Shown here piece after piece: positions 46,811 to 56,568 of a stretch of 64,000 bases of DNA. The position numbers and the translations under genes are program-made. The notes under the pieces were generated by a model. The model saw nothing but the letters and a program-made list of their open reading frames with translations, did not search any database and had not been told where the DNA came from. The stretch spans positions 4,340,001 through 4,404,000 of the forward strand of contig NC_049911.1 of the NCBI RefSeq assembly GCF_001411555.2. The letters are read 5' to 3'. Source of the stretch: Juglans regia (taxonomy: Eukaryota; Streptophyta; Magnoliopsida; Fagales; Juglandaceae). Within the stretch, counting starts at the first letter, position 1, and every line of letters begins with the position of its first letter.

Positions 46811-47538
46811 CTTAAGACGTGCAATTAGAATAAGTTGCAATAACAAAGTTTGAGAAATTAAAATGTTAAATAGTTATTGAACTCACCACATTTTTTTTTT
46901 CCCACTTTCCAAAATTTTCATCATTGCCATATTTATTTGTAACTAAAGCGATAAGAACCGCTAATTGGAAACCGGCAGGCATTTCAGAAAATCAATGGAG
47001 TACATGGTAGACAAACTATGGTTTGCTTTAATTCCCATTAATTCCTTGATAAAGATAACTACAAATTGTTTAATCTATTATTTAGAATATAAGACCTATA
47101 AACGGTTAAGGGAAAATATACCTTGCACCCTCAAACTACCAGAGGTTTTACACTTGCACCCCCGAACTACCAAAAACTGACACATTGCATCCTCCAATAA
47201 GATGCAACTGACTATCAAAATTGTGTCACGTCACCTATTTTTCATCACTTCTAGCAGTTAGAATTGAATGAGAGTGCAAATTGTAAGTTTTTGGTAATTG
47301 GTGTGTATAATGTGCCAATTTTTGCAATCTGGGACACAAAGTGCCCAACCCCAAAGAGTTTGAGCGCAAAATTATTTTTCCAAATGATTATAATAATGAC
47401 TGAAGCAATATGCCTAAACAAATTACTTTAAATCAACAAAATAGCCAGCATGCAAACCTAAAGATGACTTGAATGAGAGTGTGCATTAGAGTATATGCCT
47501 TCTTGCACACGGACATTAAGTGGAAATCAAGTTTTAAA

Positions 47539-48317
47539 TATTTACTATATCCAGTGTCATCAACGGGTTTGCCAATAGCACTAAGCTGATCACACAGAGA
47601 GCGAAAGGAACGAGCATATTCAACAACACCACAAGAGCCTCATTGCATCAGCTGGAGTTCGTCTTTCAATTGAATCTCCTGAGTCTTACAACTATGTGAA
47701 AAAGAGGCTTCAAGAGCTAGCCAAGCATCACGAGCAGTAGAGCAATCCACAACTTCAGCCATACATTCCTCAGTGAGAGAGGTATAAAGAAGACTGAGTA
47801 TAAGCCGATCCTATGCGTGCCATTTCTTGTAAGTAGGATTCAGAACCAGATCAATACCCTAGAGAATCTGAGCGGAAGGTGCCGTAGAAAACCCATCCAG
47901 ATAACCCATTAAATCCTGACTTTCAAGTAAAGGAATAAATTGACGACACCACAAGAGGTAATTTGTGGGAGTGAGTTTGATGGTCACCATGTGAACCATC
48001 GTATTGAGCGGAAGCTGGTTGGTGGAAGAATCAGCCATGAAAGCTTGAAAGAAGGTCTCGGCAAGGATTTCACCGACTGGCTGATACCATGTAAAGAAAA
48101 TGCCTCAAGCGTAAATGCTATGAGGTGATCTTGATTTATACAATAAATCTGTACAACTATAAACAAGGAAATAATTTGAATATATACAATAAAAGGCAAT
48201 CTCCTAGAATTAAGGTGAATCAATGATAGGAGCTAGAATCATGGAGAATCAACTATCTTCTTGGTCACAATCAGGGGAAGCGGATTCTCCACTAATATCA
48301 GTATTTACTATATCCAG
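47539..48317 (-). mobile_element. Copia retrotransposon fragment (LTR end, primer site, gag), broken
   Basis: On the minus strand, about 210 bases of LTR (48300 to 48090) end in TTTACA. They are followed at once by TGGTATCAG (48089-48081), the tRNA-Met primer-binding word of plant copia elements. A gag frame starts at 48038 (MADSSTNQLPLNTM) and carries the family words LTPTNYLLWCRQFIPLL, GYLDG and AWLALEASFSH. It has three in-frame stops before it ends near 47565. No protease, integrase or reverse transcriptase is present. A 16-base direct repeat, TATTTACTATATCCAG, flanks the fragment (47539-47554 and 48302-48317). Block A has only one related copy, so the fragment is an insertion. Confidence 0.85.
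48081..48089 (-). other. Copia primer-binding site
   Basis: TGGTATCAG on the minus strand directly follows the CA end of the LTR fragment. This is the start of the sequence complementary to the 3' end of initiator tRNA-Met. It fixes the LTR boundary and orientation of the fragment. Confidence 0.8.
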
Positions 48318-49198
48318 CACCAAGAACTTCAGGAAGGTCCCTTGAGGAATTGGAAACACACAACAGCATGTGCTTCTCTAAAGTCGTATCTAGGCCACCA
48401 CTCTTACTAAAACCAGAAGTTATGCCATAAGGCACCATGGGATTTTAATTTACAAAGTGGAAGCCTGAAGTACTTTGTCCCAAAATCATTAACAAGATTT
48501 AATATGCCATATCATTTCATACACGAGGTGCCATTGTTATGTTTATGTAATCCATCGTTAACTCCAAATCAAAGGGTAAATGACAATGAAAACCTCTCTT
48601 ATGTTTGCTCATCGGATCGAAAACAAAGTCATTTCAAATGTAACTTCTGCCAATACATCAGAATTCAAAAGGAGACAAATGGTACAAATCAGCATCATTC
48701 CTTGGTCTGATTTTTGCTTTTCCATGTGTCCGTATTAGTCGACTGACTTCTTTGCTTATCATTGCCTCAACCATTTAGGACTCGCAAGTGCAGCACTGAA
48801 AAGCTTCAAAGTAGATTAAACTACATATCTCTTCTAACTTTATAACGGTCCTAATGGGACTAAAAATATAATTCCTCACTACACATAAGACATAAACCCA
48901 GAAAATAAAAATAAAAAACGCATTATCCACGTGTGTTTGAATGCAGTATGATATAAGAAGTAACACTTCTTTAATATGCTTTTAATCCTAAAACGTTAAA
49001 ATTCGTAAGAAGAAATTACATATCTAAAGAAAGTCCAGAAAAAACAAGAGCAACCACAAATCAAACTCGACCCAACGAAAAAAACTAAAAGAAACAATAA
49101 TTAATATGGATCATGAATAAAAGAAAAAAGTAATCAAGAAGAAGAAAATAGTTTCATACGACCTACGGAACTATGTTATACGCAAAGCAGCGTAAAGC

Positions 49199-49342
49199 TT
49201 ACATGAAATCGAAGATGGCAAAAGCATTCGCCAAGCGAGTAATCATATTAGGCAGCTTCCAAGGAACCCGGGAAGAAGAAGCCATTGATAAGTGAGGCAA
49301 CGGCAGGCTGGAGGCATCCTGCTCGGTTGGTTCGTGTTCCAT
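49199..49342 (-). CDS. Candidate short coding exon, block B
   Basis: From the ATG at 49342 the frame encodes 47 residues (MEHEPTEQDASSLPLPHLSM, then a part with VPWKLPNMITRLANAFAIFDFM) and then meets TAA. The last codons overlap a GTAAGC donor-like word, so this may be the first exon of a spliced gene whose later exons I could not find. The evidence for coding is that the duplicated copy at 32082-32222 differs by a three-base indel and substitutions, with no frameshift. The segment lies upstream of the MADS gene on the same strand but far from it. A CT-rich tract (49368-49384) precedes it, as in plant leaders. No known family. Could also be non-coding. Confidence 0.3.
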   Translation of the reverse strand: MEHEPTEQDASSLPLPHLSMASSSRVPWKLPNMITRLANAFAIFDFM

Positions 49343-49589
49343 ACCAATTGAGCTGCTTTCGTGCAAAATCCCTCTCCCTCTCTCCGAGCAACAGATAGTC
49401 ACAGAGACAAAAATGAAACGACGTGTAGTTTAAATGATCTTTTCTTTCACCTTTATTTTAGTTGATTAAAATGTTTTCGTCCAAGATTTCAATAATAACA
49501 GTAATAAAAGTTGCATCGCATTAGAAAAATGCTTATTGCAAGTGTCAGGTACAAATGGCGTATAAATATGATTGACATGGTGGCACTTA

Positions 49590-49710
49590 ATGAGAGAGAG
49601 ACCGAACTAATGAGGGGGACAGACCGAACTGCTAGAGTTGATAAGAGAGAAAGACTGAGCTGATGAGAAAAAGAGAGCTGATGAGAGAAAGATCGAACTG
49701 ATGAGAGAAG
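49590..49710 (+). repeat. Degenerate GACCGAACTGATGAGAGA-type repeat
   Basis: Five to six loose copies of a purine-rich unit (GACCGAACT or GACTGAGCT, then GATGAGAGAAA) follow each other at about 20-25-base spacing. Non-coding; no terminal structure seen. Confidence 0.55.
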
Positions 49711-50752
49711 AATAATTCATTTTAAATCTGACGTGACATAGATAATTACATGTCAATTTTATCTAACGATTGTATATAAAAGATATGATCGTATTATATA
49801 CCCCAAGATTTGGCAAAATATGCTTCTTTTGCCAAATTATTGACCGGAATTTGTCCAGTCCATCGTGATCGTATCACGTAAATATATGTTTATATAGTCT
49901 GTTGTATCACAAACTATTTATTAGGAAAATTTATTATAGTTTGTTTTTTGGAAAATTTATTATAGTTTTTTTCTTTTAAATTTATTATAGTTATAACCAT
50001 ATTATGAGACGCAATTTAATATTATGTTAAGTCTATCACAAATAAATTTTCAAATAGAATATTTTTTTCATATTTATTACTGTTTTACTATCCAGTTATT
50101 TTTTTCTTTTTTCTAATTGAATTTGGATTAAAAATTCCAGATTATAACCTCTTTTCATAATCTATAAGAAAATAAATTCAATCAACTAATGTATTTATGT
50201 AAATTGATTAAAAATAAATTTAATTTTATAAAAAATGACATTATTTTACTCTTTGTTTTTATAAAAATTGACTCAAAGAGTAAAATAATGTTAATTTTTA
50301 TAAAATTAAATTTATTTTTAATTACATTATGATTACGTTGGTTAATTGAATTTATTGTCTTCTAAATTATGTAAAAAAGTCATGTTCTGAAATTTTTAAT
50401 TTAAATTCAAAGAGTAAAAAGAAAAAAAAAATCTAATTAATAAAACAATAATAAAGGAAGTGTAACGGTGCCATTTTACTTTTATAAATGACATCATTAT
50501 ATAACTCCTTTATGGTATTACATTATAAAAAATTGGAACAAAAATGTTTTATTACATGAGCGTGTCAATAACAAGAGTAAAGAGTTGTTGTGTTTATAAA
50601 ATAATCAAATGTGTCTAATTAAAAAGTGAACTGATGAGATCAGTTTTCTTATTCATCACAATTGATCTCGTTCGTTCATTTGCTTTAACATGACACATTC
50701 TGGGTTTTTTTATTAGATAAAAGTTAAACTCCAAGAGCAAAAACTTATGGAC

Positions 50753-51100
50753 AATGCTAGAGCTCCCACTCTAGGATTTGTTTTTATGTATTTTTAAGTT
50801 ATTTTTTATATAAATTTTTTTAATATTTTTAAATATTTTTTAAAAATAAAATAAGTTTACTATGTCATTAAAAACACTTTCTTAATTAGAAAGTAAAAAA
50901 ATATTAAAAATACTTCCTTAATCATGAAGTATTTTTATGATTTTATGATTTTTATTTTATTTCGTGATTAAGAAAATATTTTTTAATAATATTATAATTC
51001 TTCAAAATATTTAAGAATTAAAAAAAAGTATATAAAAAATAACTTAAAAAAATACATAAAAACACATTCTAGAGTTCCTGCTGCGGGCTGCTATAGCATT
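50753..51100. mobile_element. Foldback element with long inverted arms
   Basis: About 348 bases. The left arm, AATGCTAGAGCTCCCACTCT and on through TTTTTATGTATTTTTAAGTT, pairs with the right arm, AACTTAAAAAAATACATAAA, then CATTCTAGAGTTCC, ending CTATAGCATT. The arms are at least 60 bases long with mismatches. The loop is very AT-rich with further short inverted pairs (TTAATCATGAAG and TTCGTGATTAAG). No coding capacity. The segment near 32640-32770 carries one related arm (GGCCTAGGGGCAACAGC). Confidence 0.7.
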
Positions 51101-51194
51101 ATTCAAAACTTATTGTGCTGTGAGCCTGTGAGACAAGGCCCGCAATAACTGGACTCATTTTGAATTGCATGTCCCACTATATTTTTTTTAATAA

Positions 51195-51383
51195 TAATTC
51201 TATTTGATATAATAAAAAGAAAAAATATATTTACGATAATAAATTATATAATCATAATATTTTAAAAAAAATAAATAAAATATGAGATCTAAATAAAAAA
51301 AATTAATTTTTTAATAATAGATCTCATTCTTTTTCAAAATGATTACGTGATATTTACACACTTTACAATTGTATATAGAATTA
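51195..51383. mobile_element. Diverged foldback MITE, relative of the element at 28640
   Basis: Shares with the 28640 element a central inverted pair around TGAGATCTA and TAGATCTCATTC, a TTTTTCAAAATGA word, and AATTCTAT-type ends that correspond to the ATACAGTC ends of the other copy. Heavily AT-drifted, hence older. Ends are uncertain. Confidence 0.45.
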
Positions 51384-53437
51384 CTAATTTAATGACAAAC
51401 TTTGTCGAAGCAGATTAAGAAAAGATTGAAAATCCTTTGTACAAAGATAAATAGACTTCACTAATTTTCCCAACATAAGTAATAATTGGGGGGAAAAAAG
51501 AAGAAGAAAAAGACATGCAGAGAAACAAAGTAATACAAAAGTAGAAGCTTTGTGGTACGTACGTGCATCTTCTAGTCTCAAGTCTCAAATAATCGTGATG
51601 ACAAGTTTGACATAGAAAAGAAAACAACCAAACAACTATTTTTCTCTGGTCGGTGTTATTAATTAGACCTTAACGCATATCTACCACCCGAAAGTTCTTT
51701 GGATATTCTTTGACAAAAAACCAAAGGCAACCTCATTACCCGATTTCATTCTGCAGGGGACAAAGACAAATTCCTGACAACTCTTCTTTGGCCTCTTTGT
51801 TAGTGTTCGTCTTCGTTGAAGACTAAGCACAAGACTCCATATATGATATATCATCCCAATTGACACTCACAGCATGAGAGTCAGACAACGACTAAATTTT
51901 ATTGCTTTGAAATTAATCTGTGGCTTTTATTCAGGGATTCGAATCCATATTTCATATTTTATAAACCAAGGACAAAATTAATCTTATACTATTTGTTTGT
52001 CATTGTGGGGGATAAATCCGGGGTCAAGATCCTCTTTATATAGAGCTTTTAGGCAGCATTAAATACTCGGTGAATACTGTATGATCCACTTTATATATCT
52101 ATCTCTCTTATTTGAAAGTTAAGACAATCAAGATCGACATATATATACTTCGTTACCACTATTTACATTATGTGGCGTGTGCGAGAGAAAAGGATATGTC
52201 AAAGTGTTCAGATTTTATTGTTGGGTTAAGCAACCAATTAATCAGGCTCTGTAAACATAAGCAAGTACTTGTAAACATAACCAAGTCTTTTTTTAATCTT
52301 TCCAAATATTCCACGTGTGGAAACATCATATGTGAAAACACTTTCATTGTAAATAGCTTATTTCCTAAGAAAGCAAGAAGCCAACATCAACGTATATATG
52401 CTTACACAAACTGTTGTCTTGCAAATTGATAAGTGTTCTTTGTGTGTACACACAAGCACAATTGCTTTGAATTTGGAAAAGCTTAACCCTTTTGGATTTG
52501 GAGAATGCTGCCAGTTGGATATGATTCATCATTTTATGCATGCAGACACCTCATGTTCATATATTTTGTTGCTTTCAGAGTAAGTAAATGATCTTGTCTC
52601 TTTTCCCTAAAATAAGAATTCTTTGTGCTTGCAATGGATCGGAGGTTGGTCTTTTATCCATAGAAAAACTCTATGGATCAGCACACCCCACACTTGGCGT
52701 GTGGGGTTTTATTTTTATATTTTTTCTTCTCTTTCCTTTAACACGTTATAAAATAAAATTTGAGGGAAGAGAGAGAGACAGACCGAGGAGCATTTGAGGA
52801 GGGAGAGAGAAGGGTTGAAGGTGATAGCGATGAATCTACATAAAGTTGAGAAAAATAACAAATGTGGAGCGTGGAGTAAAATAGTGATTGATATATAGTT
52901 GGGCTCTTTATCTATACAGTTGTTGTGAGGGATAAATCAAACAAAAAATCTACACAACCTCCAATATTGTAGCAATAAAGTTTGCTAGGAGCCTAGAATG
53001 GTAAAAACACACCACCTCCATGATTATTAGTAAATAGGCTTAGCATACTGGATTAATTATGAACATATTATATTATATTATATACCTAACAGCTATACCG
53101 ATTGTTACCTCTCATTCTGTGTATAATCATGGCCGTCCATTCTGGGTCAACCCAATAATTAATGCCCATCAAAATTCAAGACAGGTAATTTGCATCCATA
53201 GAATTAATTGTCTACGCATGCAACTTTGACCAGAAAAAACAAAAAAGAGAAGTATATACTAATATACGTCTTATTTCAGCTTAAAAGATCTATATACAAT
53301 ATAAATTTAATGTCAATACATGTCTATATGATGAATATTGGGGATCAAAAAATAATTTTTTTGTGTCAATGACTCAGAAATCACAGAACCAAGAATTGTT
53401 TGGCAACTTGGAAAAGGAGGGCGGGCAAAAGGTAAAA
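51384..53437. other. Intergenic DNA downstream of the SMI1-like gene
   Basis: No recognisable coding sequence. A short palindrome (CACCCCACACTTGGCGTGTGGGGT, as two 10-base arms) lies at about 52683-52707. The last 200-300 bases probably include the 3' untranslated region of the minus-strand gene ending at 53438. Confidence 0.4.
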
Positions 53438-54520
53438 TCACACCTTAAGAGAGTGCAACAGCATTAGCTGCTTCAAACTCTGCTCTTGATGGTCTTCATC
53501 CACCTTAGAACAACTGTTTGGATGTTGAAGAGCTTGAAATTCCGAAAAGGTTTTTCCCTCTAGAAGGTCATTTTTCTCATGATCATCATCTTGAAGACCA
53601 AGCGAGTACACCACATCTTCCTTGCTCCATCCCGCACGTAGTAAGACCGTAGACAACATCCTCATGTGAGATGCCATACCCTCTTTACCCCTCACCACAC
53701 CCAGACTGTTCCTCTCATCACCACCGTCCATCATCATCATCATCTCCCTAACCTCGTCTTCCTTCCACCCTCCATCCCTCAACCTCCATGAGACCTCCTC
53801 CAAACACCCGCCCAAAGCCCCACTCCTCCACCACCGCGTGCCGCCACTCGCCGCCACGTCCGTCCAGAACTCAATTCTTCTCGCCTTCTTTGCAGCCCAC
53901 GCCGGGGCCTTGATCCCTGACCTCGTCGAAATGTTCAAGAATTCAGCTTCTTGGAAGAGCCGGGCAACATCGAAGCTAAACACACGAACATCACCACCAT
54001 TAACGTAAAACACCGGATTTCCAGCCATGTTGGGCTTCGAAGGAAGATAGAAATGTCGGTATATGGGAACGAGAGCCGGAGCTTTGTCCAAGAACTCCTT
54101 GGCCAAAGCCAGGGCTTCGTCAGTGTCGTCAGGCCGATCGACCCCCCAAGACTCGCACCAGAAGCTTCTCTGAGAGACTCTTTTAAGGATTCCCAATGAA
54201 GGGAGGTCGAGGAGGATACGGAGCTGTTGGGTTGAGGAGGAACGCCAGTTTGGGAAGCCGGGGGCGACGGGGAGTCCTTCTTGGAGAATGGAGCGGAGGT
54301 CCGGGGGAAAGGAGAAACCGAAGATTGACTCGACGGAGGTGAACTCGGAGTCGGAGAGACCTTCAAAGACGGGGATGTTAGACGACTTGAGGTGTTCCAT
54401 GAGGCTCTTGGCGTAGGCAGCAAAAGAAAAGCAGGCTAGCTTGGACTTGGGGGGCTTGTTCATCGTCATGGTGCTTGTGGGGTTCGGTTTCTGCAATCGA
54501 GTTAGTGTTGTGGTAGCCAT
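53438..54520 (-). CDS. SMI1/KNR4-like domain protein, single exon
   Basis: The 360-residue product has a conserved block from about residue 50 to 195: IPVFEGLSDSEFTSVESIFG, FPPDLRSILQEGLPVAPGFPNW, ILKRVSQRSFWCESWG, PVFYVNGGDVRVFSFDVARL. An E/D-rich helix, an F-x-F-P-P-D-L strand start, a W-containing loop and a late G-x-x-V-R-x-F-S-F strand are what I associate with the SMI1/KNR4 fold, a protein-interaction module known from yeast cell-wall signalling. In plants this family is uncharacterised. The first 28 residues are Thr/Pro/Lys-rich and could be a weak targeting segment or disordered. A run of five Met occurs near residues 264-268. The C-terminal third (about 215-320) repeats a W-x-x-x-x-V-x-x-x-L motif twice (WKEDEVREMM and WSKEDVVYSL). 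The start is the first ATG of a long open frame; no intron. Real gene: confident. Family: moderately sure. Confidence 0.8.
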   Translation of the reverse strand: MATTTLTRLQKPNPTSTMTMNKPPKSKLACFSFAAYAKSLMEHLKSSNIPVFEGLSDSEFTSVESIFGFSFPPDLRSILQEGLPVAPGFPNWRSSSTQQLRILLDLPSLGILKRVSQRSFWCESWGVDRPDDTDEALALAKEFLDKAPALVPIYRHFYLPSKPNMAGNPVFYVNGGDVRVFSFDVARLFQEAEFLNISTRSGIKAPAWAAKKARRIEFWTDVAASGGTRWWRSGALGGCLEEVSWRLRDGGWKEDEVREMMMMMDGGDERNSLGVVRGKEGMASHMRMLSTVLLRAGWSKEDVVYSLGLQDDDHEKNDLLEGKTFSEFQALQHPNSCSKVDEDHQEQSLKQLMLLHSLKV

Positions 54521-55698
54521 GGGGAGAGGCTCCCTCAGAAGTTTTAAGCTCGAACTGAAAGAATAACAGTGGAAAATGTATGAGGTCGTTAGGATTCTGA
54601 ACGGGTTTGAAGGGGGGAAGAGGAAGAAGAAGATGAAGCAGATAGACAGTTCCTAAAGTTCTGGTTGGAGCGAAGAAATCGTCGGACTGAAATCCATGAT
54701 CCGCTTTGAATTCTTGTGTGTTGTGTTTCCATATTTTTGCTTGTGGTTTAAATACATATAGATCCCTATGGAAAGATAGAGCCTTTGACTCTTTAGCACG
54801 CGATACGGGATGAGTCCGACGACGGATTCCTTGAAGCGTGTGACATGTGCGATGGTAGCTGCCGAGATTGAAAATAAAATTCAAAGAAAAAATGAAAATA
54901 ATTTATACAGATTTTTAGGTGCGTAAAATTTACTCTTTTGTCAATAAAATTTTGGCATTATTCATAAAATAAAATGTAAATAACTTTTAAGAAATATTTG
55001 TGTAACTTTTTAATTTGGGATATTTTTATTTCTCTTGTATTAAAAAATATTATTATTAAATTTTATGTTTAAGATCAAATCAACTCTTGCATTATGAGAT
55101 TAAAGTGTAATATTTTCTTTTGTTATATGTTTAATCCTAAAATTCATGTGCTAGCTTGTCCTGTTTTCATATAATCTTATGCTTCTTTTTCATTATTTTT
55201 TATGATAAAAAAAAACTTGGAATATGAAAAAGAATATTCAGAAAAAAAAAATTAATGAAGGAAGAGAATGCAAAGTAAACATCAATATTATGGATGGCAA
55301 GAAATTTATAGTCTAACCTTTTATTTATAAAGAAAAAAATTAGATTACATTAGCTTTTGTTCCTCAACAAAGTGATAAACAATCTGTAAATGTTCTTTTA
55401 CAAAGAAAATATTAATTAGTTGCTTTATATGGCATTTTATCTTCGTAGAGGGAAAGAGGCAAATTTTGTAAAATTAATTTTCACTCATTGGACAAAAACT
55501 TATAGCAAACCCTTAATGAGTTTTTCCAAAATTAATTAATAAATAAATAATAAGAGCAAAAGGAATTTATTTATTTGCAAAGCTGTAGTTCTTATGGTAT
55601 TATTGTAAACACCAAATCTTAAAATTCAGAAAAAATACTTTCAAATCTTAATTTATCCTATTTCTTGTTTGCGGATAAATTAAACTCTTACTTTTTAT
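54521..55698. other. Promoter side of the SMI1-like gene and AT-rich DNA
   Basis: 54521-54790 likely holds the 5' untranslated region and core promoter of the minus-strand gene. A TATA-like CTATATG on the minus strand lies near 54757-54763. From 54880 on the DNA is AT-rich without any recognisable feature. Confidence 0.4.
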
Positions 55699-56568
55699 TA
55701 GGGGTGTAAAATTTTCGGTTCAAGCCTAAAAATTCGACCGAACCGATATGGGGACTAGTAGGTTTCGATCCTAATAGATGAGAAATTTCAGAAATCGATG
55801 CGGTCCAGAGTGGGATTTTTTCACCCCAGACCAAACCAAACTAATCTAATTATAATTATATATTTTTAAATATGTTTTATAAATTATATATATTATTTTA
55901 TATAGTAATTTTATAAATTAATTATGTAATTTTTATCTAACATATCATCATTAACAATATAAAATGTTAAATATATCATAATTAATATGATATCAATTAA
56001 CTAATAAATTATATGAATAATGATAAATCAAAAATTCATAATATTATATGCAAATATACATATTCTAGTATCTACACCTAATTAAAGTAATTAAGTATAT
56101 TTTATGTAAGATACCTAAGTTGCAAGTAAGTATGAAGTATCTATGGCCAATGACAGTTATTCATTTACCATATATAAAATGTTAAAATTTTAATATAGGT
56201 CATTATGCATTAAATATCATAATACAATTTACATATTATTAAGTATTAAGTTAGTAACTATTAACATCATAAATATAATCATAATTAATTATTTTTTAAT
56301 AAGCTAGTTACATAATCTACATTAAAGAGCTCATTTAATTTTAATTTTATTAATTTAAATAGTTTTTGTATTAATTTATCTACCAAAAAATAAAGAAAAA
56401 AAATGTTTATAACTCATACGGACTGAATTGGATCAACCAAACTAATAGCTAAAAGTCCAGTCCGGTCTATAGAAATAATCGGTCTGGTCCAGAAAAAGGG
56501 TGCACCGAAATTTTCGGTCCAATCCAAACCCCCCTCTCCGAGATTGGACCAAACCGATTACATCCCTA
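55699..56568. mobile_element. hAT-like non-autonomous element, 0.87 kb
   Basis: The ends are TAGGGGTGTAA and TTACATCCCTA, an inverted repeat with one mismatch and nearly the same termini as the 2.2-kb element at 44576. Near the ends are TTCGGTTCAAGCC and CAAACCGATT words, the weaker equivalents of the GGTCCGG words there. Flanks CTTTTTAT and ATTTTCAT could be an eroded 8-base target duplication. The interior is AT-rich and non-coding. Confidence 0.65.

Larger units (their letters stand above)
36440..50690. repeat. Segmental duplication, block B (MADS copy 2), inflated by insertions
   Basis: Collinear partner of 26640-33030. It measures about 14.2 kb against 6.4 kb because of block-specific material: the LINE plus solo LTR (39526-42924), about 3.8 kb around the hAT-like element (about 43360-47180) and the copia fragment (about 47555-48301). 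Outside these the two blocks align with many substitutions and small indels, so the duplication is old enough to have diverged clearly. Confidence 0.87.

Noticed and set aside
52680..52710. Palindrome resembling a terminator hairpin
   Set aside because: A GC-rich stem followed by T-rich DNA looks like a bacterial terminator, but this is a plant nuclear context and the structure is isolated.
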